A DNA stretch of 64,000 bases from Aquimarina spongiae (GTDB taxonomy: Bacteria; Bacteroidota; Bacteroidia; Flavobacteriales; Flavobacteriaceae): NCBI RefSeq assembly GCF_900141785.1, contig NZ_FQYP01000011.1:683-64682 (forward strand), given 5' to 3'. This document shows, one piece after another, positions 28,418 through 36,223 of the stretch. The translations under genes and the position numbers were made by a program. The first letter of the stretch is position 1. Each line of letters begins with the position of its first letter. Under the pieces are notes generated by a model, which was not told the origin of the DNA, did no database searches, and saw only the letters and a list, made by a program, of their open reading frames with translations.

Positions 28418-29685
28418 TATAGCAATGTTTTTAAAATTTCGGTCATTCGATACACATCTTCAAAAGTATTGTAAAGAGGCACAGGAGCACAACGAATTAC
28501 ATCCGGTTCTCTCCAATCAGTAATGATATGGTGATCAGTAAGTTTTTGATGTAAACTCTTATCCGCATGTTTCACTTGGATAGACAATTGGCATCCTCGT
28601 TCTTCGGGATTACTCGGAGTAATAATTCGAATTCGATCCGTATCTATTTCGTTGATTAAATATTCAAAATACCCTGTAAGTGCTTTCGACTTTTCTCTTA
28701 GATTACTCATGCCTACCTCTTCAAAAATATCTAGAGAAGCTTTAATAGCGGCCATGGATAGGATAGGAGGGTTGCTGAGTTGAAACCCTTCTGCGCCGGG
28801 CATCACATCAAACTCTTGACGCATATTAAATCGAGTATCTTTATTGTGACTCCACCAACCTGCAAAACGTTTTAAATCTTTGTTATACGCATGTTTTTCA
28901 TGTACAAATAAACCACCAAGACTACCTGGTCCTGAGTTCAAATATTTATAGGTACACCAAGCTGCAAAATCTACTCCAGAGTCATGAAGATCAGGCATGA
29001 TATTACCAGCACCATGTGCAAGATCGATACCTACCATACAATTTTTGGCATGTCCAAGGCCTGCAATTTGTTTGAGATCCAAGTATTGCCCCGTATAATA
29101 ATTAAGTCCGCCAATTAATAGCAAAGCAATTTCATCTCCTTGCTCATCCAAAATTGTCTCCAGATCTTCCATCCGTAAAAGTTCCTCTCCTTCTCTAGGC
29201 TTCCATTCAATCAATCCATCTTTTGGGTCAAATCCATGGAAATGCAACTGAGATTCTACGGCATAACGATCAGAAGGGAAGGCATCACTTTCTATAACAA
29301 TTTTGTACTTTTTTGCAGTGGGCTGATAAAAAGAAACCATTAATAAGTGCAAATTGGTAGTCAAGGTATTCATGATCACCACTTCTATTGGTTTTGCGCC
29401 CATTATTTTTGCCATACTATCGGTCAAAAATTCGTGATAAGGCATCCAGGGATTCTTGGCTTCAAAGTGACCTTCGACACCAAAATGAGCCCAATCTTTT
29501 AATTCTTGTTGAATGTACTGTTGTGTGGTTTTGGGTTGTAATCCCAAAGAGTTACCACACATATAGATCCAATCCTTTCCATTACTGTCTTTGGGAATAT
29601 GGAACTTATCTCTATACGCCGCTAGCTTATCCTTTTGATCTTGTTCTTTTGCGAAATCCAGACTGGATTTTTGTAAGGTAGACAT
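28417..29685 (-). CDS. kynU: Kynureninase
   Basis: 422 residues, PLP-dependent. WIYMCGNSLGLQPKTTQ, EGHFEAKNPWMPYHE and the PLP-binding lysine in WCTYKYLNSGPGSLGG match KynU. It splits 3-hydroxykynurenine to 3-hydroxyanthranilate and alanine. It is the first gene of the operon, followed by kmo with a one-base overlap. No tryptophan dioxygenase or formamidase gene is seen nearby. Confidence 0.95.
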   Translation of the reverse strand: MSTLQKSSLDFAKEQDQKDKLAAYRDKFHIPKDSNGKDWIYMCGNSLGLQPKTTQQYIQQELKDWAHFGVEGHFEAKNPWMPYHEFLTDSMAKIMGAKPIEVVIMNTLTTNLHLLMVSFYQPTAKKYKIVIESDAFPSDRYAVESQLHFHGFDPKDGLIEWKPREGEELLRMEDLETILDEQGDEIALLLIGGLNYYTGQYLDLKQIAGLGHAKNCMVGIDLAHGAGNIMPDLHDSGVDFAAWCTYKYLNSGPGSLGGLFVHEKHAYNKDLKRFAGWWSHNKDTRFNMRQEFDVMPGAEGFQLSNPPILSMAAIKASLDIFEEVGMSNLREKSKALTGYFEYLINEIDTDRIRIITPSNPEERGCQLSIQVKHADKSLHQKLTDHHIITDWREPDVIRCAPVPLYNTFEDVYRMTEILKTLL

Positions 29686-29702
29686 AAACGTGTTTTAATT
29701 AT

Positions 29703-29717
29703 TGAAACAGTGTTTCA
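29703..29717 (-). promoter_or_regulatory. IclR/KdgR-like operator palindrome before kynU
   Basis: TGAAAC-AGT-GTTTCA is a perfect 6 bp inverted repeat with a 3 bp spacer. It matches the core of KdgR-type IclR boxes (GAAAC..TGTTTC). It ends 18 bp upstream of the kynU start codon. A minus-strand GATTTTTG box lies a few bases further upstream, so the site would overlap the transcription start. Confidence 0.6.
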
Positions 29718-29795
29718 CTAATTTACAAAAATCATTGAGCTCAGAAAAATATTTGGTTTAATTTTTTGAAAAAGAATTGTTAAATAAGGATCACT

Positions 29796-30662
29796 TTACA
29801 GCTGTAATAATCGTTTACGGTATTGAGTAGGAGTGTAACCCATATATTTTTTGAATTGTTTAGAAAAATAAGAAGGGTCGTTAAAACCACATTGATACAT
29901 AGCTTCTGAAATGCTAGTATCTCCATGATTATCAAAAAACTCTTTGGCTTTTTTTATTCTGAATTCATTCAAAAAGCTAATAAAACTACGGTTGGTCGTA
30001 TTCTTAAATAGTCTACAAAATGAATTTGAGGTCAATCCTAGTCGTTGGGCAATTTTCTCTGACCCTATGTGTTCTGCATAATGTGTATTCACAAATTCAT
30101 ATACCGTCGCAATTCTTTCTAGAGAATGGTTGCTAATATCTATAAAGGATTTGTTTTTTAAGAGTCGACGTTGATGGTTAGCGACAGAAAGTTGGTAAAG
30201 AATATGAACGGTATTAAGAAGTTGTTCTGTAGGATTTTGATTTTTGAGTTTCAAAAATTGATTGGATAGTTTTTTGTGTGTTTCTGAAGAGAATATAATT
30301 CCGTTTTTGGCGGAATCTATAAATTTTGATAATCCATTGAACTCTGGAAAATGAACTAGTTTTTCTTCTACAAAACTCTCTGGAAATTGAATTACAACTT
30401 CAACATTAGTTTTGAAATCTGTATTTCCAAATGGCATATGTGGGATATTAGGCCCAAGAAATATTAATAAACCATCGTCATAGGTCTCCGTGTACATATC
30501 AAGCTGCACCGTTCCTTTTCCATTTCTTATGAATACCAATTCATACTCAGGGTGTAAGTGCCAGCTTACAATATTACATTGAGATTTATTCTTGTAATTG
30601 TAACTAGCTACTTTTAGTGAACTGGATTGGTTCAAATAAATTTGTTCGTATAACACTCCCAT
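29796..30662 (-). CDS. AraC-family transcriptional regulator with cupin sensor domain
   Basis: 288 residues. N-terminal cupin-like domain (SWHLHPEYELVFIRNGKGTVQLD, GPNIPHMPFG) and C-terminal double helix-turn-helix (GSEKIAQRLGLTSNSFCRLFKNTTNRSFISFLNEFR ... AMYQCGFNDPSYFSKQFKKYMGYTPTQYR). It is divergent from an MFS transporter 126 bp away. An inverted repeat whose left arm overlaps its own start codon suggests autoregulation. Carbohydrate or small-metabolite sensing is inferred from the domain type. Confidence 0.9.
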   Translation of the reverse strand: MGVLYEQIYLNQSSSLKVASYNYKNKSQCNIVSWHLHPEYELVFIRNGKGTVQLDMYTETYDDGLLIFLGPNIPHMPFGNTDFKTNVEVVIQFPESFVEEKLVHFPEFNGLSKFIDSAKNGIIFSSETHKKLSNQFLKLKNQNPTEQLLNTVHILYQLSVANHQRRLLKNKSFIDISNHSLERIATVYEFVNTHYAEHIGSEKIAQRLGLTSNSFCRLFKNTTNRSFISFLNEFRIKKAKEFFDNHGDTSISEAMYQCGFNDPSYFSKQFKKYMGYTPTQYRKRLLQL

Positions 30663-30720
30663 AAGACAAAATTATCATAATTAGATTTTATAGATGTATT
30701 TTAGGGATATTTTGTCTTAT
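30661..30720. promoter_or_regulatory. 12-bp inverted repeat in the AraC-MFS divergent promoter region
   Basis: Arms ATAAGACAAAAT (30661-30672) and ATTTTGTCTTAT (30709-30720) are perfect, with a 36 bp spacer. The left arm covers the AraC start codon region. The right arm ends 11 bp before the -33 element of the MFS promoter, a position suited to activation. It is probably the operator of the AraC protein. Confidence 0.6.
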
Positions 30721-30731
30721 AATTGGAATAA

Positions 30732-30761
30732 TTTGTTTCAGTAGTCCCTGATTTATGTTTG
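30732..30761 (+). promoter_or_regulatory. Promoter of the MFS transporter gene
   Basis: -33 TTTG at 30732-30735 and -7 TATGTTTG at 30754-30761, an 18 bp spacer, matching the Bacteroidota consensus. A small hairpin (TTTGAGAT/ATCTCAAA, 30766-30786) lies just before the start codon. Confidence 0.65.
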
Positions 30762-30788
30762 TAATTTTGAGATAGTTAATCTCAAAGT

Positions 30789-31931
30789 ATGAACTCACTT
30801 TTTTTATTGTGTAGTAGATCAAGGTATTTGGCACCAGCAGTGGTGTTTTCTACCATTAATATTTTGTTTGGTACCTGGGCCATATACATACCTACTATCA
30901 AAAATAAGTTGGGTATTGACGAGGGAACTTTGGGGGTAGCCATTTTCTTTATGGCATTAGGTACAATAACGATGTTACTTAGCGCTCCAGGGATTATCAA
31001 AAAACTATATGTTGGAAAAGCGACGGCCTATGGTATTTTGGGATTGCTTTTGGTGTTCCCATTATTATTTGTTGCTTCTTCATTTTATATGCTATGCTTT
31101 GTGATGTTTTTTGTGGGGATTTTTTCGGGTTTTACAGACATAGCCATGAATACTTTGGTTACTGAAATAGAAAAAGAGGACGGAGTACATATTATGTCTG
31201 CTAATCATGGTTTTTTTAGCCTGGGTGGAATGGTAAGTGCGGGGATTGGGACCTTCTTTTTGACTTCGATTACTTATCCGCTCTATCATGTTCTAGTTGT
31301 GGTAGGAATCATGATTATTGTCAATGCGCTGCTGGTTCGAAACTATATTCATATCGTTTCTAAAGAGGTCGAAGAGCTCTCTTTTAATATTCGCCATTTT
31401 ATCCCTTTGTTTGGGCTCATCTTAATAGGGTTTTGTGTCATGGCTTCAGAAGGAGCAATTGTAGATTGGAGCGCACTTTACCTTGAGAAGGTGTCAAAAG
31501 CAAAAATTTCCTGGACAGGATTTGGGTATACCGCCTTTTCTGCGACCATGGCATTAGGAAGGTTTTTAGGAGACACCATTAGTACCAAAATAGGAGCAAA
31601 ACGCACTATTACGTTGGGTACTCTTGTAGGAGGGTTGGGTTTTATTATGGTATTGCTGGTCGATCCAATAATAGCCATTGCCGGCTTTGGATTTGTTGGG
31701 CTTGGTTTTTCGGTGATTGTTCCCGAATTATTCCGAATAGGAGGTCGAGCCGAAAATATCGAAGCTTCTCAAGGTGTTTCTGCTATCGCTGGATCAGGTT
31801 TTGTAGGTTTTCTGGTTGGACCTGTTCTTTTAGGTTTTTTGGCCGATATTTCTTCCCTACGCCTTAGTTTTCTGGCATTGCTTTTGTTTGCTGTAGTGTC
31901 TTTTGCAATGTCTTTTTTGATAAAGAAATAG
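30789..31931 (+). CDS. MFS transporter, YbjJ/FucP-like
   Basis: 380 residues with about twelve transmembrane helices. Characteristic segments are NILFGTWAIYIPTIKNKLG, FTDIAMNTLVTEIEKEDG, MSANHGFFSLGGMVSAG and ASEGAIVDWSALYL, shared by YbjJ-type transporters. The substrate is unknown. It is controlled by the divergent AraC gene by position. Its stop is 2 bp from the convergent lipoprotein gene. Confidence 0.85.
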   Translation: MNSLFLLCSRSRYLAPAVVFSTINILFGTWAIYIPTIKNKLGIDEGTLGVAIFFMALGTITMLLSAPGIIKKLYVGKATAYGILGLLLVFPLLFVASSFYMLCFVMFFVGIFSGFTDIAMNTLVTEIEKEDGVHIMSANHGFFSLGGMVSAGIGTFFLTSITYPLYHVLVVVGIMIIVNALLVRNYIHIVSKEVEELSFNIRHFIPLFGLILIGFCVMASEGAIVDWSALYLEKVSKAKISWTGFGYTAFSATMALGRFLGDTISTKIGAKRTITLGTLVGGLGFIMVLLVDPIIAIAGFGFVGLGFSVIVPELFRIGGRAENIEASQGVSAIAGSGFVGFLVGPVLLGFLADISSLRLSFLALLLFAVVSFAMSFLIKK

Positions 31932-31933
31932 TT

Positions 31934-32659
31934 CTATTCGGTTAGTACTTCAATATTAGAGAAGGATAATGTCCAATTCCCTTCATTCCTTTTATGAGTT
32001 TTGGCAATTTTGATACCTTCAAAAGTTTCATAATCTTCCCAAGAGGTGATCAAGGAAGGCTCTTCGCTATTCTGTTGTCTGAACACCCATTCTTTGATCA
32101 CAAAATCTCCTTCAAAATAAAAGTCATAAGCATCTCCGGGAGTATATCCTCCTTGATTTCGATAAATAACGGTTAGTTTTTGCATTTCCTTTCCGCTGAT
32201 AGGGGCAATCGAGGTCACATAATGTTTTGTAGCAAAACTCTTTTTGTCCCAAACCAAATTGAAAGGAGCTAACAACCAATATTTATCATTGATAAAACTT
32301 TGATCTGCTTTTTGATTTGTACTATCTATTTTGGTGGTGTTATAAGTGATAGTGTCTTTGTCAGTGGTCATGGTAACCAAATCTTTTTTCGGTTTCCAAC
32401 TCCATGAGCGCTCGTAATGAATGGTGTCGCGATCTACATTAAATGTAAATTTTATCTCCTTTACCTTGTCCCAATGTTTTAGTCCATTAGCATATGCAAT
32501 GGATTCTGTAGTCGAATATATTTTGGGCTTGCTGGTAGTCTGTGCAGGTTTTGGATCTCTAACTTCTACATCATCTTCATACAAATCCGTTTTCTTGGTT
32601 TCATTTTTACAACCAGAAAGAAGAATAGTAAATAACAATAAAATTGATAAATATCTCAT
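31934..32659 (-). CDS. Conserved lipoprotein, function unknown
   Basis: 241 residues with a clear lipobox (FTILLSGC, Cys17). After a charged linker the domain begins KIYSTTESIAYANGLKHWDKVKEIKFTF and contains repeated beta-strand patterns (RSWSWKPKKDLVTM, YTPGDAYDFYFEGDFVIKEWVF). It may have a LolA/LolB-like lipid-binding fold, but this is not shown. It converges on the MFS gene. Confidence 0.7.
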   Translation of the reverse strand: MRYLSILLLFTILLSGCKNETKKTDLYEDDVEVRDPKPAQTTSKPKIYSTTESIAYANGLKHWDKVKEIKFTFNVDRDTIHYERSWSWKPKKDLVTMTTDKDTITYNTTKIDSTNQKADQSFINDKYWLLAPFNLVWDKKSFATKHYVTSIAPISGKEMQKLTVIYRNQGGYTPGDAYDFYFEGDFVIKEWVFRQQNSEEPSLITSWEDYETFEGIKIAKTHKRNEGNWTLSFSNIEVLTE

Positions 32660-32692
32660 GTTTGTTCATTTTCTGGCAAAAATATAAAAAGA

Positions 32693-32724
32693 AAAACCTT
32701 GTTAATCTAGATTAACAAGGTTTT
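32693..32724. terminator. Perfect 32-bp palindrome, bidirectional terminator
   Basis: Each half-site is AAAACCTTGTTAATCT and they abut without spacer, so the RNA forms a long hairpin with a tiny loop and T runs on both strands. It lies between the cupredoxin-like gene and the lipoprotein gene, both on the minus strand. Confidence 0.8.
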
Positions 32725-32745
32725 AGAATTTGATATATATGAAAT

Positions 32746-33114
32746 CTACTCTACAGTCAATGTGTATTGTGGAGTTTTATTTAGCGGACAGAAGTAAGTA
32801 TAAGTACCTTTCTTCAATGTAACGGTGTTTGAACTTTCTGTCTTTCCTTCAGCAACTACTTTGGTTACATAAGCTTCTTTGATGTGATTTTTAGCATCAG
32901 CAGCATCTTTTCCAGCAGGAACTAATACAAATCCAACATCAGTACCAGCACTGTTGTTTGAGATGTTAAATACATAACTACCTTCAGATAGTTTGATCTC
33001 TTTTTGAGTGAACTCTCCTTTAGTTTGCTCTAGAGCAACAGTTTTAACATCTTGTGCTTGCGCAGTAAAGGTAATTGCTAAAATGAATGTGAATAATGTG
33101 ATTAAATTTTTCAT
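32746..33114 (-). CDS. Exported cupredoxin-like protein lacking most copper ligands
   Basis: 122 residues with a signal peptide (TFILAITFTAQAQ). It has the plastocyanin/azurin pattern GSYVFNISNNSAGTDVGFVLVPAG ... LKKGTYTYFCPLNKTPQYTLTV. The Cys is present, but the His normally found near GTDVGF is absent, and so is the one after CP. A canonical type 1 copper site is therefore unlikely. Role unknown. It is downstream of the AhpD-like gene, separated by a 13 bp inverted repeat. Confidence 0.75.
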   Translation of the reverse strand: MKNLITLFTFILAITFTAQAQDVKTVALEQTKGEFTQKEIKLSEGSYVFNISNNSAGTDVGFVLVPAGKDAADAKNHIKEAYVTKVVAEGKTESSNTVTLKKGTYTYFCPLNKTPQYTLTVE

Positions 33115-33164
33115 AGTTTTAAAAATGATTAATATAAATGATTATTGATTTTTTTGTTTTATAG

Positions 33165-33207
33165 ACCTGAAAAGGAGGGTTGGTTATTTGTATTCTCCTT
33201 TTCAGGT
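33165..33207. terminator. 13-bp perfect inverted repeat between AhpD-like and cupredoxin genes
   Basis: Arms ACCTGAAAAGGAG and CTCCTTTTCAGGT with a 17 nt loop. Only a broken T tract follows on the minus strand, so it may be a partial terminator or processing hairpin. Confidence 0.6.
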
Positions 33208-33242
33208 AGTTTTATGTTTGGGGTAACTCTAGTGGTTACTAC

Positions 33243-33791
33243 TTATATTGTTGTAGTTTCTAGTGGTTGCGCAACTGGAAAGTCTACAGGAACTTGTGTA
33301 GTACTATGGATATAGTTTGATATGGTTTTATCTCCTACCAAAACAATAGTATCAATAAGGCTTCCTTTTGTGTATCCAGCCGCCAAGAAGTTTTCTACTA
33401 CTTGTTGATCTGCTCTACCTCTATTTTCTGTAACGTTCTTAGCTAACTTTGCTAACGCATCTAATTTTGCGTCAAAAGAAGCACTACCAGCTCTTAATTC
33501 TAAGATTTGCTCATCAGTAAAACCGTTCATTTTTCCTATCGCTGTATGTGCAGATAAACAGTAGATACATTCATTTACTTGACTTACGGCCAAGTTTACT
33601 ACTTCTTTCTCTTTGGCAGAAAGCGAAGTCTTTGCATTAGAAAAGTTTAGATAGTTTTCTAGTGCGGTATCACTATGTGCGTAAGTAGCATATAGATTAG
33701 GTACAAAACCTAGTGCTTTATTTAAATTATCGAATATCGCTTGGTTATTAGCGCTTACTTCTTCTCTGGTTGGTACATTAAATGTGCTCAT
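33243..33791 (-). CDS. Carboxymuconolactone decarboxylase/AhpD-like protein
   Basis: 182 residues. The AhpD core has LSAKEKEVVNLAVSQVNECIYCLSAHTAIGK with the redox CxxC and the following His, and a helical bundle around it. Probably a peroxidase-type protein. It is preceded at 121 bp by one of three identical-layout operators, and by a TTTG promoter core 37 bp from that operator. Confidence 0.88.
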   Translation of the reverse strand: MSTFNVPTREEVSANNQAIFDNLNKALGFVPNLYATYAHSDTALENYLNFSNAKTSLSAKEKEVVNLAVSQVNECIYCLSAHTAIGKMNGFTDEQILELRAGSASFDAKLDALAKLAKNVTENRGRADQQVVENFLAAGYTKGSLIDTIVLVGDKTISNYIHSTTQVPVDFPVAQPLETTTI

Positions 33792-33911
33792 AATTTTGAA
33801 TTTTTTTGATTATCTGATGTTTAAATCAGTGTGTGTTGATAATATATTTTATTGTCGTTTGTAATATGAAACAAAGGTCCTTCAATACGTGTAGCAAAAA
33901 AATGTTCGTTT

Positions 33912-33937
33912 TTCCCGACTACTTGTCAAAATTTCCC
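33912..33937 (-). promoter_or_regulatory. Operator copy 1 (AraC-type direct repeat) upstream of the AhpD-like gene
   Basis: Plus-strand reading TTCCC-N5-CTTGTCAA-N3-TTCCC with 21 bp between the two TTCCC starts (33912 and 33933). On the minus strand the TTTG core (plus CAAA at 33872-33875) lies 37 bp downstream. Confidence 0.72.
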
Positions 33938-33957
33938 TTGTTGTTTTTTTTAAAGAA

Positions 33958-34113
33958 TTAATTTTTGACAAAAGGCTTTTCAGCATCACAATAAAAATCA
34001 TGAATCCCTTTTTGCTCACAATGTGTTTTAGGACTTATCGAATTTATAATTTGCTTTCTTCCTTGTCTGAAAATCTCTATAAGATTAAAGATTGATTTAT
34101 TTTGAATTCTCAT
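33958..34113 (-). CDS. Small ORF of 51 codons downstream of an operator, unknown function
   Basis: Reads MRIQNKSIFNLIEIFRQGRK at the N-terminus and ends in CDAEKPFVKN. Basic N-terminal half, with two Cys in the second half (HCEQKG and FYCDAEK). No signal peptide and no known family. It is supported by its position: operator copy 2 and a TTTG core (plus CAAA at 34140-34143) precede it with the same geometry as the AhpD-like gene. Only moderate confidence that it is translated. Confidence 0.45.
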   Translation of the reverse strand: MRIQNKSIFNLIEIFRQGRKQIINSISPKTHCEQKGIHDFYCDAEKPFVKN

Positions 34114-34179
34114 TTGATTATTGATTTAAATTAACAGTACAAAGATGCGGTATATAAGGAGGTAATAAAATGCTGGTTC

Positions 34180-34205
34180 TTCCCTAAGACTTGTCAATAC
34201 TTCCC
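34180..34205 (-). promoter_or_regulatory. Operator copy 2 upstream of the small ORF
   Basis: TTCCC at 34180 and 34201 with CTTGTCAA between, the same 21 bp period. The promoter core TTTG lies 37 bp further in the direction of minus-strand transcription. Confidence 0.72.
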
Positions 34206-34211
34206 GGTCAT

Positions 34212-34238
34212 AAAAAAACCTCTGCAAAAGCAGAGGTT
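34212..34238 (-). terminator. Terminator of the DoxX operon
   Basis: Stem AACCTCTGC/GCAGAGGTT with an AAAA loop. On the minus strand it is followed by seven T. Confidence 0.85.
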
Positions 34239-34267
34239 TGTAATACAATCGTTTTAATAGTAATTCT

Positions 34268-34639
34268 TTAAAAGAATTTTACATCTTTTCTGTTGATCCA
34301 AAGTATGACACCGCTTAGTACGAAGGTGATTACTGCAGTAATAAAAAGTACACCACCATCATTGTTAATTTCAATGCCTAATTTGGTCAAATGCATCATT
34401 ATTGCACCACCAATTATTCCCAGCGTTAACATTGCACCAATCCATGTGGTTTTTGGAATAAGCAACAAAATACCGGCAATAAGTTCTGTAATTCCGGTGC
34501 CAATTCTTCCATAAGGTTCTAAGCCAACCTTGGTAAAAATATAAACACTGTCGGGGTGTGCAGTAAATTTAAACCTGAGGGTTTGAATCAAAATTATTGC
34601 CACGATAATTCGCAGCAATAGGGGTAACATTTTTTTCAT
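34268..34639 (-). CDS. DoxX-family membrane protein
   Basis: 123 residues with four transmembrane helices. It starts MKKMLPLLLRIIVAIILIQTLRFKF and contains TKVGLEPYGRIGTGITELIAGILLLIP, the DoxX/DoxD pattern. The family acts in redox-related membrane complexes, but no specific reaction can be named here. It lies 39 bp downstream of the 157-residue gene, in the operon controlled by operator copy 3. Confidence 0.82.
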   Translation of the reverse strand: MKKMLPLLLRIIVAIILIQTLRFKFTAHPDSVYIFTKVGLEPYGRIGTGITELIAGILLLIPKTTWIGAMLTLGIIGGAIMMHLTKLGIEINNDGGVLFITAVITFVLSGVILWINRKDVKFF

Positions 34640-34678
34640 TTGTGGAGTTTGTGTTTACTTTTTTCGCTTCCCTTGTGT

Positions 34679-35152
34679 TTATAAAACACTTGGTAATGCA
34701 TCTATTTTCCCATTAAAAGTATTCTTTCTAGAGATAATATACAATTCTTCAAGATTTTTATCTTTCTGAAATTGTTGGATTAACTCAGGAAGGCGATCTC
34801 TTAGGAAATCTGCAAAAGCCTCAACGTCAACACTTCTGTTTGCTCCTTTTCGTAATGTTTTTAAATAAGCAACATTCAAAATTTCTAGGTTACTTCTTTC
34901 AGAAAGGAACAATAAATAGTCGTTATTTTGCTTGGCGTCTCTAATCGCAGACACAAAATGAATTTCATTCTTAGCAATGATCTCTTTGTTGTAGTTACTG
35001 AAGTCGTTGGTGTATACTACTTCCTCTTTTTGGTCGTTTAGGTATACCGTTTCCAATTCATCTTCGTAAGTTACTTGAGCATTACTAATAGTTGTTGTCA
35101 TTATAAGAAGGGCGATAATGACAAATCTGATATGTTGTATTGAATTCTTCAT
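34679..35152 (-). CDS. Exported hypothetical protein, first gene of the DoxX operon
   Basis: 157 residues with a signal peptide (ALLIMTTTISNAQ). The mature part is acidic, then helical: NEIHFVSAIRDAKQNNDYLLFLSERSNLEILNVAYLKTLR and VDVEAFADFLRDRLPELIQQF. No family recognised. The start is preceded by operator copy 3 about 92 bp upstream. Confidence 0.72.
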   Translation of the reverse strand: MKNSIQHIRFVIIALLIMTTTISNAQVTYEDELETVYLNDQKEEVVYTNDFSNYNKEIIAKNEIHFVSAIRDAKQNNDYLLFLSERSNLEILNVAYLKTLRKGANRSVDVEAFADFLRDRLPELIQQFQKDKNLEELYIISRKNTFNGKIDALPSVL

Positions 35153-35243
35153 GACTTTTATTTTTTACCCGAACTATTTCGGTGGTTGTTTTTGATTGTG
35201 ATACAAAATTGGGGCAAAAACTAAAATAATGACATAGCTCTAA

Positions 35244-35269
35244 TTCCTTAAAGCTTGTCAATTTTTCCC
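35244..35269 (-). promoter_or_regulatory. Operator copy 3 upstream of the DoxX operon
   Basis: TTCCT at 35244 and TTCCC at 35265, 21 bp apart, with CTTGTCAA between. The minus-strand TTTG core (plus CAAA at 35204-35207) lies 37 bp away. Its last base touches the stop codon of the upstream AraC gene. Confidence 0.72.
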
Positions 35270-36108
35270 TATGCTGGTTCAGGTTTTAACTGTTTTTTGA
35301 ACTCAGATGGAGAAAAAGAGGTGTGTTTTTTAAACATTCTGCTCAAATGAGATGCATCATCAAAACCAAGTTCGTAGGCGATCTCTTTGGCAGTTTTATC
35401 CGTATAAATTAATAAACGCTTAGCTTCTAAAATTATGCGATCATGAATAATCTGCAGTGGGCTTTTTTCAAACTTGGAAAAGTTGTTGGATAAGGTCTTT
35501 GGAGACTTAAATAGCTTATCCGCATAAAAACCTACCGAATGTTCTTCTCTAAAGTGAAATTCAACCAATGCATTAAATTGTCTGATCAGATCTATTTGAT
35601 CATCGACCGCGCTAAAATCATTTTGTTGTTTGATTAGACGTGTGGTGGTGATGATAAACCTAGCCATCAACATGCGAAGCATTTCAGCTTGTATGGTATC
35701 TACTGTATCCAGTTCTTCTAGGAAGATGTTATGAAATAATTCTAATTTATCCTGTTCCTTTTGGTCCAGATGTATAGTTGGGATTATACTGTTACCATAG
35801 AACAAAACTCCCATACAACTTACTTCTTTATCGTGATCTTTGATACAATAGAATTCCCGATTAAATTGATATACAATAAGATCGGAACCACTGATATATT
35901 TAAAAAACTGATTAGGAGTTAAGACAACAATATTGTTTTCATCCACAGTAACATCAATACCATCAATCTCAAATACCGCCTTTGAATTCTTCACCCATAT
36001 AAAAGTATACAATCCAATAACTTTGGATTGCTTAAAGGGTTGAAGGATTTCTTCGTTGGCTACATTGAGTAAGGCTGTGGTTGAAAATTCTCTAAACTCT
36101 TTGATCAT
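35269..36108 (-). CDS. AraC-family regulator, likely controller of the 33-35 kb regulon
   Basis: 279 residues. N-terminal sensor domain (TFIWVKNSKAVFEIDGIDVTVDENNIVVLTPNQFF) and C-terminal double helix-turn-helix (YADKLFKSPKTLSNNFSKFEKSPLQII ... AKEIAYELGFDDASHLSRMFKKHTSFSPSEFKKQL). AraC proteins bind direct repeats about 21 bp apart, which is what the three nearby operators look like. No operator copy precedes its own gene. The assignment to those sites is inference. Confidence 0.9.
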   Translation of the reverse strand: MIKEFREFSTTALLNVANEEILQPFKQSKVIGLYTFIWVKNSKAVFEIDGIDVTVDENNIVVLTPNQFFKYISGSDLIVYQFNREFYCIKDHDKEVSCMGVLFYGNSIIPTIHLDQKEQDKLELFHNIFLEELDTVDTIQAEMLRMLMARFIITTTRLIKQQNDFSAVDDQIDLIRQFNALVEFHFREEHSVGFYADKLFKSPKTLSNNFSKFEKSPLQIIHDRIILEAKRLLIYTDKTAKEIAYELGFDDASHLSRMFKKHTSFSPSEFKKQLKPEPA

Positions 36109-36223
36109 ACTATAAAGGTCGGATTTTTACCCCTTTCATTACAGGATAGATGTAATAATTTATTGTTAATCTTTCTGGAAAATTATGAATTGATAAGGAT
36201 TAACTGTTTTGCGAAATAGGTGT

